From positions 744,001-808,000 of the forward strand of contig NC_057788.1 in the NCBI RefSeq assembly GCF_014905175.1: 64,000 bases of DNA, in the 5' to 3' direction. The stretch is from Aphidius gifuensis. Taxonomy: Eukaryota; Arthropoda; Insecta; Hymenoptera; Braconidae. A program made the position numbers and the translations under genes. The notes under the pieces are model-generated. The model made no database searches and was not told where the DNA came from. It saw nothing but the letters and a program-made list of their open reading frames with translations. This document shows positions 1 to 13,959 of this stretch, piece by piece (positions within the stretch are counted from its first letter, which is position 1; every line of letters starts with the position of its first letter).

Positions 1-696
1 GGTTGAACTGATTCACGTATAATTTGCAAAGTGAATGGATAGAAAAGATGATTATTTTGGCCGACTTTTTCTATAACAATTTAAGTTGGAATGTTGGAGT
101 AAATACACGCCCAGTTAGCTAGTCGTTTTTTTTTTTTTTTTTATATTTCCTTTATTGGATTAATCGAGTGTGTGAAATAAAGACGCAGTCGCCATTACTA
201 AAAAAAAAAAAATACTCAATGTTTGTTCCAAGTGTCAATTGTGTTTCACAAGTACAAGGAACAGACATGAAATTATGAACTCTCACGAGGTTTTACGAAG
301 AAGCGGCACACACACACATAAAAAAAAAATTTATATTTTTGTTGTTTTTTAATTAACAAAATTTGACGTTAATAATTATGAAATATTATTTTTAAATTAT
401 TGAGCTTTACTGTTTTTTATTTGATTATTTATATCTTACCTTTTGTTGAAATAATTGACATGTTGATTTATTGTTAAACTTAATAATAATAAACAATTTT
501 TTATTTCACTTGTTTACCACAAATTCAATGGATCCAAGTGGTTCGTTTTCCAATTTATTCCAGCTTACTATATATACGCCATATTGTTTTATTTTTTTGT
601 AAATAAAGAAGGTATTTACATTACCAACAGTCAAATTTAAAATTGATTTTATATTTGTTTATTTATATTAAAGATAATTTAACAATAAATTTATAT
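1..696. other. intergenic, 3' flank of HIBADH
   Basis: AT-rich sequence at the window edge with homopolymer runs and a short CA repeat near 307-318. No reading frame with recognisable protein similarity was seen on either strand. The stretch 1-300 is somewhat less AT-rich and could be the flank of a gene outside the window, but nothing supports a specific call. Confidence 0.5.
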
Positions 697-1974
697 TTAT
701 TTATTTCCTTTTAAAAATTGATAAACAATACTAAAATCTTTGTCATTTAATCCTCTTGTCATTAAAGTTCTGTATATTTGATGAGCAAGTGAACCCAGTG
801 GTATTGGTGTACCACTTCTCGTTGCTGCTGATTGAGCTAATCCAAGATCTTTTGTCATCAATGATGTCATAAAACCACCCTAAATTAAAAAAATAAATTT
901 TTATTAATAATATAAATAAATAAATATGTTTTTTTGTTAATTTACAGACCTGATAATCATTGGAACTTGGTACTGTATCAATAATTCCAGGAACTGGTGG
1001 ATAAATTTCAGATGACCAACATCTACCAGTGCTTGTATTTAATATACTTGTCATGACTTTTGGATCAAGACCCAATCTAGGATAAAATTAAATACAATTA
1101 AAAAATTAATTAAATTTTTATATTGAAAAAATTGTAGTTACCTATCAGCAAGATTAACAACTTCAGATACACCAATCATACTTATTGCAAGAAGCATATT
1201 GTTACATAATTTGGCAACTTGACCCATACCAACATCACCACAATGAACAACTCTTGATCCCATTGATTCTAATATTGGTAATGATTCATCATATTGTTTT
1301 TTATTACCACCAATCATAAATGTCAATGTACCATCACGAGCACCAACAACACCTTGAAATTAAAACAACAAAATTAATCATTAAAACTGTTGATGTTTTT
1401 TTTATTATTTACCTCCTGATACTGGTCCATCAATAAATTGAGCATCTTTTTTAACACATTCTTTGTAAATATTTTGTGATACTGATGGATCAATTGTACT
1501 ACTATCAATGAATAATGTATTTTTATTTGCTGAATTTAAAAGACCATCTTCAGATGTATAACATTGCCAGACATGATCATTTGTTGGTAGCATTGTTATA
1601 ATGACCTCTGAATTTTTTGATATTTCTGATGGACTTGATGCACCAGTTGCACCAGCTTCAATTAAATTTGTCATTGATGATTTATTTATATCATAAACAC
1701 TCAATTTAAATCCCTTAAAATTATTAATTAATTATTATTTAACATCAAGTTTTTTTTTTTTTTTGTTAACTCACTTTTTTGAGGATATTTTTAGCCATAC
1801 TGTTGCCCATATTTCCAAGACCAACAAATCCAATTTTTGAATAATTTCGTTGACCTAATAAAACAGTTAAAAATGTTTTGAAATTTTTTTTTTTTTTTAC
1901 ATTTATTTAATTTGTTTAATACCTTGGGTAAATGATTTTTTTATAAATTTAAAACACATCATTGTTCCAGCCAT
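697..1974 (-). CDS. HIBADH: 3-hydroxyisobutyrate dehydrogenase, mitochondrial
   Basis: Six exons on the minus strand (1923-1974, 1775-1854, 1413-1713, 1142-1352, 950-1076, 697-879) join to 954 nt, 317 aa, close to the usual family length. The enzyme oxidises 3-hydroxyisobutyrate to methylmalonate semialdehyde with NAD in valine breakdown. Seen: a basic, Ser/Thr-containing N-terminus fitting a mitochondrial presequence; the Rossmann motif GFVGLGNMG near residues 26-34; the substrate-site motif FIDGPVSGG near 137-145; and the catalytic Lys in QVAKLCNNM near residue 192. All introns are GT-AG. The start is the first ATG of exon 1, 1.03 kb from the divergent ionotropic receptor gene. The family is the beta-hydroxyacid dehydrogenases; a GLYR1-like assignment is less likely because no PWWP domain is present. 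Confidence 0.93.
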
Positions 1975-3002
1975 TTTGATATTTTAAACTGAAATAAAAA
2001 AAAATTATCAAGTGGATATATAGACTTGACTCGTAAGTTGATAATTAAAATATAAATTAATTTAAATTTTAAACAATGACGTGGAATTTCGAATATCATT
2101 AAACTCACTGTGAATTTAAAATACTTGGAGTAAATTTATTTTATGTTTTGATGATTCGCCTGGTGATGATGATAATGATGGATTAATATTTATTCAATAT
2201 ATCGAACACAAGATTCGACAAATAAATATTACAACTACGTCATCAGCTCTTTTATCAACTTGCAAAAAAAAAAAAAAATATCTATCCCTCGTTTGAAAAT
2301 AAATGTGTTACGAAATGAAAGATAAGATTAAAAATGAATAATTAAGAATGATGATATAAAAAATAATAAAACTGATAAAAAAATTAAAAAAAAAAAAAAA
2401 ACATTTTTAAATCAAAAAGAAATTTTATAATCTTTTCTATTTTTTAAAATTATTTTATTTATTTATTTATAATTTCCTAGTTTTTTTTTTTTTTATTATT
2501 TATTTAATTTAATTTTTTTATTTCTTTGAATATGACCTTATTATTTCAGCCACTTATTCAGTAATTGACGATAAAAAAAAATATGCACATTAAACAACAA
2601 AGTGATAAACATAAATTTAAAAAAATGATAAAGCATTGTTTTATTTTTTTTTTTTGTTATTGTTGTAGATAATATTTAGGGTTGAAAATAAATTACGATA
2701 ATGGATCTAGAATCATCATGACATTCGTGTTGATACAAAGATAGGAAAAATATTTCTCGCTATTTTTTCAATATATTTTTATTTTCATCATAAGTAAACC
2801 TAGATGTTACGATTAATGAACGTAATGTCAATTGTCAAGGGATATGATAATAGTTTGTTTTTTTATCTTGACTTTACTGGGTCATGAATATTTTTCACTA
2901 GTTTAGTTTTCCAAGTTGATAGTAAAACTTTGTAATTAAATAAATTTAAAAAAAATTCAAATAGTTTTTAAAAATAATTAAATAACATATTATAAATAAA
3001 TT
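1975..3002. other. shared upstream region of HIBADH and ionotropic receptor
   Basis: About 1 kb between two divergently transcribed genes. It is almost entirely A/T, with long poly-A and poly-T runs. No clear TATA-Inr pair or coding segment could be singled out. Confidence 0.4.
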
Positions 3003-5910
3003 ATGTATAAATTTTATTGTGTATTTTTAGCAATAGTTTCAGCTGCAATTGTTTCAGCCGGAAAAGAAAAAATAATGTTAAATTTAAAAAAAGAAAGTTG
3101 GATTAGTGATAATGATTTTAAAGCTATTATTAAATTATCATTTCCATTTTCACTTTGTTGCAATGCATATGTAAAAGGTAATGAAAAATAAATGCCAAAG
3201 AAATTTTACAATTTCGAAAAAAAAATATTTAATTTCTATTTAAATTATATTTTCCAACGCAGGTAAAACACTTGGTGTTGATGTGCTATTTAATCAATTT
3301 ATAAAAAATTTTAAATACGAATATACTGTGCAAAGTTTGAGCTATGATTGTCATGCTTATTTTGGATTGGCATCAAGTGAAAATGACATGATGAATAAAG
3401 TAAAAGAACGGTAAAGAGCTTTTTTATTTTTCAAATAAACAAATGTATAAATAATAAATTTCCATAGGGTTCCAACATCAATATCAACAACAGAATTATT
3501 ATTAATAATTGATGATAAAATAACAAGTAACTCATCAATACTTGATGTTAGTATTTATAAAAATTCTAATGTCAATATAATATCAAGATCTGGATATTGG
3601 ACACTCTCAGAAAATTATTTATTTCCACGTGTATTTAAAAAAGTAAAAAGGTAATTTGAAAAACTTGATTATTGCTATAAAAAATATTTAAATAAACAAG
3701 TTATTGTCAATCAATTGATGAATTTATAATTTTTCCTTATTTCATTCTTTTTTTTCTACAAATAAAAAATAGATTAAAAGAGTTACGACATAAACGAGGA
3801 ATAGTTGATCTTCAAGGTCGTCAACTGCAAGTTGCTGCATTTTATAATCCACCATTTTGTTATTTATCAACAACTATTAATCAAACAATAAATAAAATTG
3901 ATGGAGAATTTTTTTTAGCAAATGATGGCAAGATGAATAAAAATAATTTTTATATCTTTAAATAACAGAAATAATTTAAATTTAAATTTGCAGATCGAGA
4001 ACTTGATGGAATTGAGACAAAGTTATTTCTACTAATGTCAAAAAGATTAAATTTCACATGGAAAATAAGAAAGCCAAATCATTATTTTAGGTATAAATTT
4101 AATTATCAATGTGTGAAAAAATATATTAATAACTGTTAAATAAATTTACAGATATGGTAGACCGAACGGAAGCAATTGGGAAGGCGGAATGATCGGCCAG
4201 CTATTTCGAAACGAAGTATAAAAAAGAAGCTACGATTAATAAATTAATCATTTAAAACAATTTGTTAATTTTTTTGTATTAAACAGATTGATTTTGCATT
4301 CAGTGGTATTTGGCTTAAACATGATCAATATCAGTATGTTAATTTAACAGAACCATGGTATCAATTATTGATTCATTATCTTGTACCACGTCCAAGACCT
4401 CAAACAAGTATTTGGGCTTTAACACGACCATTTACAATTGAAGTTTGGCTTCTTTTAATTGTTGTCATTATTATTCAAAGTATAAATATAACAATTAAAG
4501 CTAGGATCAATCAGCGAGTACCAAAAAGTAAAATTACATTTTTAATAATTGCTGGTAAATAATAAATTATTAACAGTGATTATTGTTAATTATTGTTTTG
4601 TTTAAGAATTTAAAAGTTTTATTTTAACAATTACGGAATTGTTAAATATTGGCTCCTGGTCACCACTTGGTACATATGGTTTACGTTTACAAATACATTT
4701 GTGGCATGTTTATGGTATTTTAATTGTAACAGCATACTCATCAAGTCTTGCATCGAGATTAACAACACCAGATTATGAACCAAGGTATATTTGATTGATT
4801 TAATTTTATTCAAAAATAGCTTCGCTTGGTGTTTTTCCTTGAAATATATAAATTTTATTGCTAAAATAATTTGTAGAAATTTTTATTTTGATTTTTTTTT
4901 AAAAATAAAATACGAATTTCGTAAATAAATTGCCAAAATTTATTGTTGGTTTATTGTAATTCATGTTATGATTAAATTTAAATATTTTTTATATTTTTTA
5001 GAATTGATACAATTCAACAATTTATTGATAAAAATTTAACATGGGGAAGAGAAGCTCCAGTTCCAAATTTCGATGACTATTTTAATCTACGAGTGATAAT
5101 TAAAAATTGACAATAATAATTACTATTTTAATTTAAGTTTTAGGAATATTAATTATTTATTTGTTTATTTATTTTTTTTAAGGATCCATATGCAGGAAAA
5201 TTTCCAGATAAATTCACAATTGATATTGATGAAGAGGACAGACATGTTAAAATAAAAAAAGGAAATTACGCAATTATTGGTCGAATTGTTCAAGGTATAT
5301 TTTTTCCGGAAAATCATATTAGAGATGCTGATCTTAAAGTAAGTTTTATCAAATGCATAAAATTATAAACAAATTTATATTCATATTTTTTTTATTTTTT
5401 TTAAGAATTACAGAGTTATGAAACAGGAAGTTGGAGATTACTATGCAACATTTGCTGTTCAACCTTGGCTTTTGCATTCAATCAACAAAGTAAAATGAAA
5501 ATTATTTTTTTTTTCTTTTTACTACATTGTATTTATATTTCAAAAAATAATTAATTTATTAATTTTATTTGCAGATGGTTCTTTGGTTACGTGAATGTGG
5601 TTTTACAAAATATCATTTAACAAATGTCATTCATCGAAGAACAAGTTTAAGTCTTCGAAATGTTTTAGAAGAACATGACATAAAAAATAATGAAGGTGCG
5701 AGAGTATTAATTTTAAAACCCCTAATTGCTGGTTTTGGATTTTTTTTAATTGGCTTGTTTATTTCAACACTAGTATTAATTTATGAACTTAGAAAAAAAT
5801 ATCCAACAATATCAATATTTAAAACAATTAAAATAATGTTAAATAAAAAAAAATTTAAAAAACAAAAACAATATAAACACAAAAGCAACATAATTATAAA
5901 AAAAATTTAA
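3003..5910 (+). CDS. divergent ionotropic receptor (iGluR-related chemoreceptor)
   Basis: Twelve exons (3003-3177, 3263-3410, 3468-3650, 3773-3927, 3994-4090, 4152-4215, 4287-4554, 4607-4784, 5002-5092, 5183-5338, 5406-5489, 5575-5910) give 1935 nt, 644 aa. Seen: signal peptide at about 1-19; a short N-terminal domain; M1 starting with PFTIEVWLLLIVV near residue 322; the pore/M3 segment with HVYGILIVTAYSSSLASRL near 385-405, the SxxSxLT-type signature of insect IRs; a second ligand-binding lobe; and a final membrane helix near 577-600 with a short basic tail. Established: insect IRs are ligand-gated cation channels in sensory dendrites. The ligand cannot be told. The fourth intron (3928-3993) is a GC-AG intron, donor G|GCAAG. 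I cannot assign a subfamily; it looks like a divergent antennal or taste IR rather than IR8a or IR25a. Confidence 0.85.
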
Positions 5911-7330
5911 ATAATATTTATTTAAAAAAAAAATACAATCTATCGTGTAAAATTAGTAAATTAATATTTAAAATTAAATAAATTTTTTTGAAATTAATTT
6001 TTGATGAATATTTTCGTAAATTAAATGTTTTTTTTTTTTGTTTAAAATTTAATAATTAATTTATGCTTATTGTTTTTGAATAATTTATTATTATTATTAT
6101 TATAAAATACAAGTTTTTTTTTTGAATAAATTTTAGGTCATCAAGATTAAATTTTTAACAGTATTAAAAATAAAATATTGCAATTATGTCAATGACCTTG
6201 CGAATACACGTTTATGTATTGTAACGGAATATCTTGGCAACAGTTGCAATTTCATCGCGAACTGTTCCACACGTGCATTCTACATTTTTGAATTCATCTC
6301 ACAAATTGAAAGTCGACCAAACGATTATTTATTTATTCATTTTTTAAAAGTAAAAAAAAAAAAAAAATAAATTTTTAAAACGTTAAATACATGTCAATTT
6401 TGTTTTTTATCTTTTTTTTTGTTTTTGCTAAATGCCAATAATTTGCAAGTTTTTTATATTCAAATAATTATAGGGATTTTGAGGTTTAAAAAAAAATTAT
6501 GATATGATTATTGAAGGTATTTATTAAAATGCAATTTTAATGAAGTGAATAGTTATTATTATTTATATTTATAGGAAATTATTGTTTAGGTTAAAAATAA
6601 ATTATGACTATATGATTTGTTTAAATATTTTTATTTTGTTATTAAAATTGAAAAATATTTTTTAAAATTAGGTAAATAAATTATTAATTGATCTTTATAT
6701 TTTGGTTTTAAATATTTTTTTATTTTTGTTATTAAAATTCAGAAAAATATTTTAAAATTAGGTCAAATTTTTAATTGATCATTGGTTATTGATTCTTTTT
6801 TGTTTTTTATTATAAAAAAATAAATTATATAAATTGATAAGCTGCTTGATTAATATCAGCCAGTTGATTTTGTGAAGTGGTAGCAAAATATAATCAAAGT
6901 GTGATAAAAACAAAAAATATAAACCTGTGTAAAAAATTATTAAAAAAAATTTTAGTAATAAAAATTGTCAGGCAATGTGAATAACAGCTATTCACTATTT
7001 AAAAAAAACTACAAAATTGCAAATTTTTCATTTACAACTCAGGTAGAATTTAAAAACAAAAAAAAAAAAAATTTTAATATTTCTTGTGACTGTTTTTTAT
7101 TATTAAATAAAAAAACGAAAGAAAAAACAATTTACATGTTAATTATTATTATTTTTGAATAATTGCATTTTAATAAATACATTTAAAAAAAAAAAATTTT
7201 ATTTTCCATTTGATTATCACGAAGGTGTTATATAACGCAAAAAAAAAAAAAAAATATAAAATTTTATTTAAATGAATTTTTTTTTAATTATTTAAAAAAA
7301 TAAATGAGTTTTTATTTTACAGCCACAATT
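5911..7330. other. intergenic, IR to MPAB-A
   Basis: 1.4 kb of AT-rich spacer. A slightly less AT-rich stretch around 6180-6330 has no open frame. The 65-codon frame near 6965-7162 is low-complexity Lys/Asn/Phe sequence and is judged spurious. Two similar phrases with ATTTTTTTATTTT and GTTATTAAAATT near 6620-6690 and 6705-6770 are a short imperfect duplication. Confidence 0.4.
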
Positions 7331-9797
7331 ATGAAAGTACAAAAAAGCATTGACGAAGGTAAATAAAATTTATATAAATATTTAATTAAATAAATAAACG
7401 TGTCGTGTGTGAAAAACGAACAAGTTAAATGAAAAAAAAAAAAAATAAAAATCAATCAATAAAATCAACGACAATAAAAGCAGTGTTATAAAAAAAATTT
7501 ATTATTAATAATCACGATTTAAAGAAAGCTGTTAAAAATAATGAATCATAATAAAAAGTTTATTGAACACTTTGTAATTTTAATTTAAATTTAAAAATTT
7601 ACATTATTGACAGCATGTTTTTTATGTTGTATGGTATCTTTGCCTCGTTAATACCTTAAAAGAACACAAATGTATTCAATTAAAAAAGCTCATCGACCTT
7701 GGTATATAATAAGTCTATTAAACCAATAAATCATGAACTACACTATTGTAGAAAAATCAACTGATTTATATCATGGGGAACAAATTTTATCCGACTAAAT
7801 TGTGGGGAACTAATTTATCATAAATATTTAATAAATTCAAAAAGTCTACTGTATGTATTTTCTGATATTAATTTAATGATTTTTACTTGTTGGATTTTTT
7901 ATTTTATTAGACAAATATACTTTAAAGATTTATTATTAGACTAGAATTATTATTAATATGTAATTAATTAATTACTTAATTTTTTTAGTTGATTAATTGA
8001 TTTAATCATTTGTTTATTTACTTATTTATTTATTTATTTATTCATTTATTTTTGCAAGCATTCAATTGATAGCTAAATAAATTTTTAAATAAATTATAAA
8101 ATCAGGCATCTAATAATTAAACAAAATTATGTCATCAATAAAAAATGACAGAATTTTTCAATTTTTATTTGTTAAAAATTATCAAGTTTTGTTATTATTT
8201 ATTAAAATATTATTAGTATTATTTTTATACAGTTGAAATATATTTTTTTTATTTTCACGTCTATAAAATTGTCAGGCTATTTTTAAAATTTTTTAAATAA
8301 TGTATATATTATTTATTTGATTTTTCGCAAAGTTTATTATGTTTAAATTATTTATAGAACAAGCAGCAACAGTTGAGGAACATTTTCAAGCTCTAATTGA
8401 TGATGACAGTAGCATCGATGATAAAATAGAAAAATCATCATATGAAAATTTACCTGAATGGTATAATGAAGAATTATTTAAAGCGTAAGTAAATATAATA
8501 ATAATAAAATTAAAAATATAAAATTGTTATTGTCATATTTTTTTTAAAAGAGGACAATGTTACTATCGTCGAAATCTTTTGTCAATGGCTGTTGTTTCGA
8601 TACTTGGTGTACTATCAGTTATTATAATTCCAACAATACTAAGGGTAATTATTAAAAACAGGCAACAAAAAAAAGAACATTTTATAATCAAAAATATTAA
8701 TTTTAAATTTTCATTTTAAGGTATTGGTTTGGACAAAAAAAAGTGGTACAACATGCACAGCATTCAAGAGATATCTCGAGACAATAATTCACATTCATTC
8801 ATTGTACACTGCTGATATTAATAATCCAAATTCACGGTAAAAAAATTTGATAAATAAACTGTACTAATTAATGAAAAAAAATTAATTATTTGGTTTAGAT
8901 GGTGGAAAAGTTTGAATGAAATAAAATTAAAACATGCAACAAATAGTAGAAGAAGTGGTGAATCTGGTCCTGGTGGTATTTATCAACGTGATATGGCCTT
9001 GACACAATTTGGATTTATTGGATATGCACTTCTTGTACCTGATAAATTAGGATTGACTAATTTAAAACATGAAAGAAATGGACTCAATCATTTTTGGCGA
9101 GTTGTTGGATACATGCTTGGTATTTCAAACAAGTAATTATATTTTTAATTTGTTTATTTATTTATTTAATTGTATATTATTGATTGTGAATTTTATTTGT
9201 TTATAGATTAAATATTTGTCGTAAAGATGAAATTGAAACAACTGCATTATGTAGATTATTACAAGATAAAATTTATGCAAAACATATGAATGATGAACCA
9301 GAAAAATTTAACGAAATGGCACTGGCACTTCTTGGTGGATTGTGGTACATTGACTTGACTATTGATGCTGATTGCATTTTGTATTTTTGGTACGAAATTA
9401 GTGGACTTAAATGTATGTATTTCTCAAATAAATATACATCTATTTTTAAAATAATTCATATCCATGATTCATGGGAAATTTTTTAATTCGTTTTATATAT
9501 TTTTGTACAGATGCAAAACCATTGGGAATTTACAGTCAAATTAATTACAAATATAGAAAATTTGTTGTTTATTTACTTGGTAAGAATAATTTAAATTTTA
9601 TTTATTCATTTTATTTATGTTAATTTTTAATTTTTTTAATTTTTTTAGAAACTCCAATTATTGGCTTTTTTATAAGGGAATATTTTAATTATTATTTATC
9701 ATTTTGTTACTGGTTGGCTGAGGTATTTCCAATTTTTGCAAAATTACGATTTGGAAATGTTCATAGTAAAATTCATCTATACACATATTCGAAATGA
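7331..9797 (+). CDS. MPAB/Lcp (former DUF2236) oxygenase-like protein, copy A
   Basis: Eight exons (7331-7358, 8358-8484, 8551-8644, 8721-8836, 8899-9132, 9207-9412, 9511-9579, 9649-9797) give 1023 nt, 340 aa. The protein matches the family of fungal ER-bound oxygenase MpaB and bacterial rubber oxygenase Lcp (Pfam PF09995), heme proteins that cleave isoprenoid chains. Seen: NLPEWYNEELFK near residue 42; a hydrophobic helix around 60-83; WWKSL near 123; GPGGIYQRDMALTQFGF near 145-161; and NHFWRVVGYMLGI near 185-197. Conserved His in KHATN and in NHFW are candidate heme ligands, but I could not map the ligand with certainty. This copy keeps the family-typical MALTQFGF motif. The first exon encodes only nine residues and is followed by a 1 kb intron. 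The substrate in insects is unknown. Confidence 0.85.
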
Positions 9798-10165
9798 ATT
9801 TTTTATTGAAATTTATATTAATCTCAAAACAAGAGTATTTTTTTCATATTTTTTATCTTTAAATTAATTATTAAATATATAAAATAAAAATAAAAAAAAA
9901 CTACCACCGTTAATTAATCAAATACATATATTTTTTATTGTTAAAAAAGAAAAGAAAAGAAAAGAAAACAATATTTTGATTATCTTAAATGGTAATTGTA
10001 TTTTTCTAATTTGTTATTTGTAAAATAAAATAAAAAAAATCTAATCAGCCTGATATTTTTTTTTAAAAAAACAATTCTAAAATTTAATTTTAGAATTATA
10101 TTAATTTGTTTATATTTTTGTACTTGTTTATTTGTAAATTTGTATGTTTTTAAAATTTTTTAAAT
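9798..10165. other. 3'-3' spacer between MPAB-A and esterase
   Basis: Spacer between converging genes. It holds an AAAAG pentamer repeat (9945-9968), AATAAA-type polyadenylation signals on both strands and a perfect hairpin at 10073-10097. Confidence 0.5.
10073..10097. other. perfect 10-bp inverted repeat
   Basis: AATTCTAAAA and its exact reverse complement flank a 5-nt loop. It sits between two converging 3' ends, so it may act in 3' end formation on both strands; this role is inference. AT-rich DNA makes chance palindromes fairly common. Confidence 0.5.
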
Positions 10166-12631
10166 TTAATTTTTAAGTATTGTTTGCCAAAATTTTGATC
10201 TTTCATAATCAAGATTTTTAGACATGCTAAAATTACGTGGTCCTTCAATGAGAAAATATTCAAGTGCATCTGTCGAAACTGGCTGCCATTCAACTGGAAT
10301 TTCTTGTGTAAGATTTGGTGTAGGATTTCTACAGAGAAAAAAACAAAACAAAATAATAAAAGCTAAAATTATAAATAAATATTAATAAAATCTTACCCAT
10401 AAGTTGCAAAATTAACCCAAAATTTCGTCATGACATTGACCATTTCATTATCGAGACTTGATTTTTTAAAATATCCAATATCACGAATTGGAAATAAATA
10501 CAACAAATCATCACAATGACAAATACCATAATCAGTCTGATCACCAACAGCAAATATTGATGACAATGATGAGCTACCCTTGTAAGCAAAACGATATTGA
10601 AAAATAATATTTTTTCTAAGAAGATCTCTTATTGCTTGTCTGTTTCCATTATTGAACCAAACATCAGAGTACAACTGTAAATAAATTAAATAAATAAATA
10701 AATAATAAATAAATACAAATAATAATTTAAATACTTACATTTGTTACATTTAATAATGTTGTACTGTCAATTGGTTTATTATCAAAATAAAATTTACGTA
10801 TTCTTGATGTAACATTAACACGTGATTTTTCATTAAATAAATCATCATAAAATAATGTATGTTGTGCAATGTCATTCCATTTTGTATTTAGTTCTTTATA
10901 TCGACTATCTGAACGTCCAAATAACGCTGATGTTTTAATGCAACCTTCATCAGCAACACTTCCAATTAGCCAACGTACACGTGATGAATTTAAATTCCTT
11001 GGTTCATCTGTTATAAATGCTCCTTCATGATTTTGCTCAATTACTGGTCTAAATGGTACTGGTGGATCAAAGTCCCAAATCTATACAAAAACACAATAAA
11101 ATTATTATAAATTTCATGAAAAAACAAATTTAAAAAAATAAATAAAATTATTTACTCGATATATTTTATCGGCTTCAATGATTTCAGTTGCTTTTTTAGT
11201 TTTAAGACAATTAACTGTATCAATTGTATTGATGCTTGTACAATTGAAGTGGCTTGCTAATGTTTGATAATTTTTAACAGCATGTTTAGTTTTCATAAAT
11301 GCCCAGGGAGCAAATGCAGTACCACTTTGTGATATAGCACGATGAAATAAACCTTAAAAATAAATTGAAAATAAATAAAATATTAATTTAGCTATTATGT
11401 TAAAAAAATTACCTTGTGAAAGTGGACTTATCATGTGATAATTAACAGATGCACCACCAGCACTTTGTCCAAATATTGTAACACTATTTTCATTTCCATT
11501 AAATTTATGAATATTATTGCTAATCCATTTTAAAACTTTATTTTGATCTTTTAATCCCATATTACCTGGTGATGATAAATCACCTGTGCTTAAAAAACCA
11601 AGTGCACCAAGACGATAATTTGCTGTTACCAATACAACATCATGATCAAGAAAATATTTTGGACCATAAAAAAATGAATTACTTGAACCAGTTACAAAAC
11701 CACCACCGTGAAAATAAACCATAACTGGTAATTTTAATTTTTTATCGGTTAATGATGGGGTAAATACATTTAAATATAAACAATCTTCTTGACCAGTCGC
11801 TTTTTCTTGACCTGATAATATATCAACTTGTGTACACATTGGTGCATCTTTTGTTGCATCATATATTGTGTTTCTTTTTGACCAGGGTGTTACATCTTGA
11901 GGTGGCTTGAAAAATAAATAAAATTTTAATTGAAAATCATTATCATTATTTACAATTTTTAAATGTAAATTTTTTTTTTTCAATCAATAGTTTAGTTTAT
12001 TGACTGTCAATTAAAAAAAATAAATGAAAAATCTATAAAATATTTTTTATATTTTCTGTGTATATATAATATATATATTCATAACAAGATAAATATTTAT
12101 TTAAAATTAAGAAAAAAAAAAAATATATACAAATTGAAAATATATAAAAAATTAATTGATTAATTTTATCGTTTTAAATTGATTTAAACAAAAAAAAAAA
12201 ATTTGATAATGAGTATATCAGTGATGAATAGATAAAAAGAAATGAAAAAAAAAAAAAATTTAATCTAATACTTTTTTAAATGATAAAGTATCAATTTAAT
12301 TTTTATTGATTTATTTATTGATTTATTACGTAATTTGTATTTTTATTTAGAAAAAAAAACAATTGATAAATTTTATTTTAAATAATTTAAAAAATTAATT
12401 TGTATAAAATTAAGTTTAAATAATTACCTTGAATCTAAAATTGCCAATTGGTGGATGAGCATAGGGTATACCCAAAAATCCACGTATATCTCTGGAATTA
12501 TTTGACTTCATAATTGTTCCTCTGATCCATCCATCGTTGGTATTTATTTCAAGTTCAGATGTTGTTGCACTTGTAACATAGCTACTCAACGATATCATCA
12601 AAATGATAAGCGCCAATAATTTAGCTGCCAT
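10166..12631 (-). CDS. secreted type-B carboxylesterase (JHE / venom carboxylesterase-like)
   Basis: Six minus-strand exons (12428-12631, 11413-11905, 11156-11352, 10739-11080, 10397-10674, 10166-10328) sum to 1677 nt, 558 aa, the normal length of an insect carboxylesterase. Seen: a signal peptide (residues 1-21, hydrophobic LLALIILMISL core); the oxyanion-hole motif HGGGF near 134; the nucleophile Ser in FGQSAGG near 216; the acid Glu in SVADEGC near 343; and the His in YGICHCDD near 465. The triad is complete, so it should be an active ester hydrolase. The Gln in GQSAGG, rather than Glu, is common in juvenile hormone esterases and in hymenopteran venom carboxylesterase-6-like proteins, so either role is possible; the substrate cannot be read from sequence. 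No GPI signal or membrane helix was seen. Confidence 0.93.
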
Positions 12632-13959
12632 CGTTAATTATATTATAAAACTCAAAAAAATTTTACTAATTTTTTTTCTCATTCAATAATAATCACTTCA
12701 AGTCACCTGGAATTAAATTCAATTAAATAATTTTATTTCAACGCAAATTAAATTAATAAATTAATTAATTAATCACTTTTTTTTTTTCTTCAAACACTTC
12801 ATGATTTTATTTTCATTTTAATCAACTGAATTTTTTAGAAATTTAAAAATAAATAAATTATTGTTTATTATTTAAAGTTTTTTTTTTTTTTTTTTTTAGT
12901 GTTAATTAAATTTGTTTAAATATATTTGGAGAAAAGTGTATTTACGTCTTGCTATATTGGTGGTTCGGAAATAAGTGTCATTTACCAAGCCAAGAGTGCA
13001 TTTATCGTTTTAAATTTTTTTCAAACCTGGCTTGTCTTTCACTTGGGGGGTCCGTCTTTTAATTTTAACATTTTTTTTTATTTTTTATTTTTTTTTCGTT
13101 GCCAATATCCTTGACCCACTTCTGGTTATTTATTTATTTTTTTTTCTTTTCGATGGGGACCGAGAAATTTTCGATCTTCGAAAAGTGGTTTGGTAGAAAT
13201 CGATGTATAAAAAATAAAAATAATTAACAAATTTAAAAAGAAATTACCCAATGTTCATACATTAAAAAACATAAATAAAACAGCCCTTGACAATAATAAA
13301 AAAATTTGAAATTTAAAACTCAAAAAAAATGAGGTCAATATTGAAATTTTTATTCAAAAAAAAAACCAATATAATTATCTAATTTATTTACTTGATAATA
13401 ATCAGATAAAATTGAGGTATAAATTACAAATGCAAATAAATTTTGATACCTGATAAAGTATTTAAATTAAAAATTAAATTTATATTTTAAATTGAAGAGA
13501 GAAAATAATTTAAGTTTATTTTTAAATTTACAAGCCTCATTGATAATTTATTAGTACAATTATTTCATCTGCACTTTGATCATTTTATAAAATCTACAAA
13601 ATGATAATACAGTTTTGTGCTGATTTTCTGCGATAATTTTTGATAATTTATTTAACTTTTTTATCAATCAAATAAAAAAAAAATAATTTAAATAAATAAA
13701 TAATTAGTACTTACAGTTGTTGTTGAATAATGTTGATAAAAAAAATCAAAAGAATAAATTGATTAAAAAAAATTTCAAGAGAAGAAAGTATAACACTAAT
13801 TTGCTTATGAGATGACTTTTTTTTTTTTCTCTTTTGTTGATGTTACAATAGCTTAATAGGTAATGTGATTAATAATGAAACGATTAAAGATATATATACC
13901 TATTCCCCCTCTTGAATTTAGAAAAAAATATAGACCTATTTCCGGGTAACGAAATTTTA

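Noticed and set aside
6965..7162. 65-codon frame between IR and MPAB-A
   Set aside because: Composed of Lys, Asn, Ile and Phe from AT homopolymers; no signal peptide or similarity.
12926..13114. 62-codon plus-strand frame in a less AT-rich patch
   Set aside because: Poly-Phe low-complexity end, no recognisable motif, no splice-linked partner exon found.
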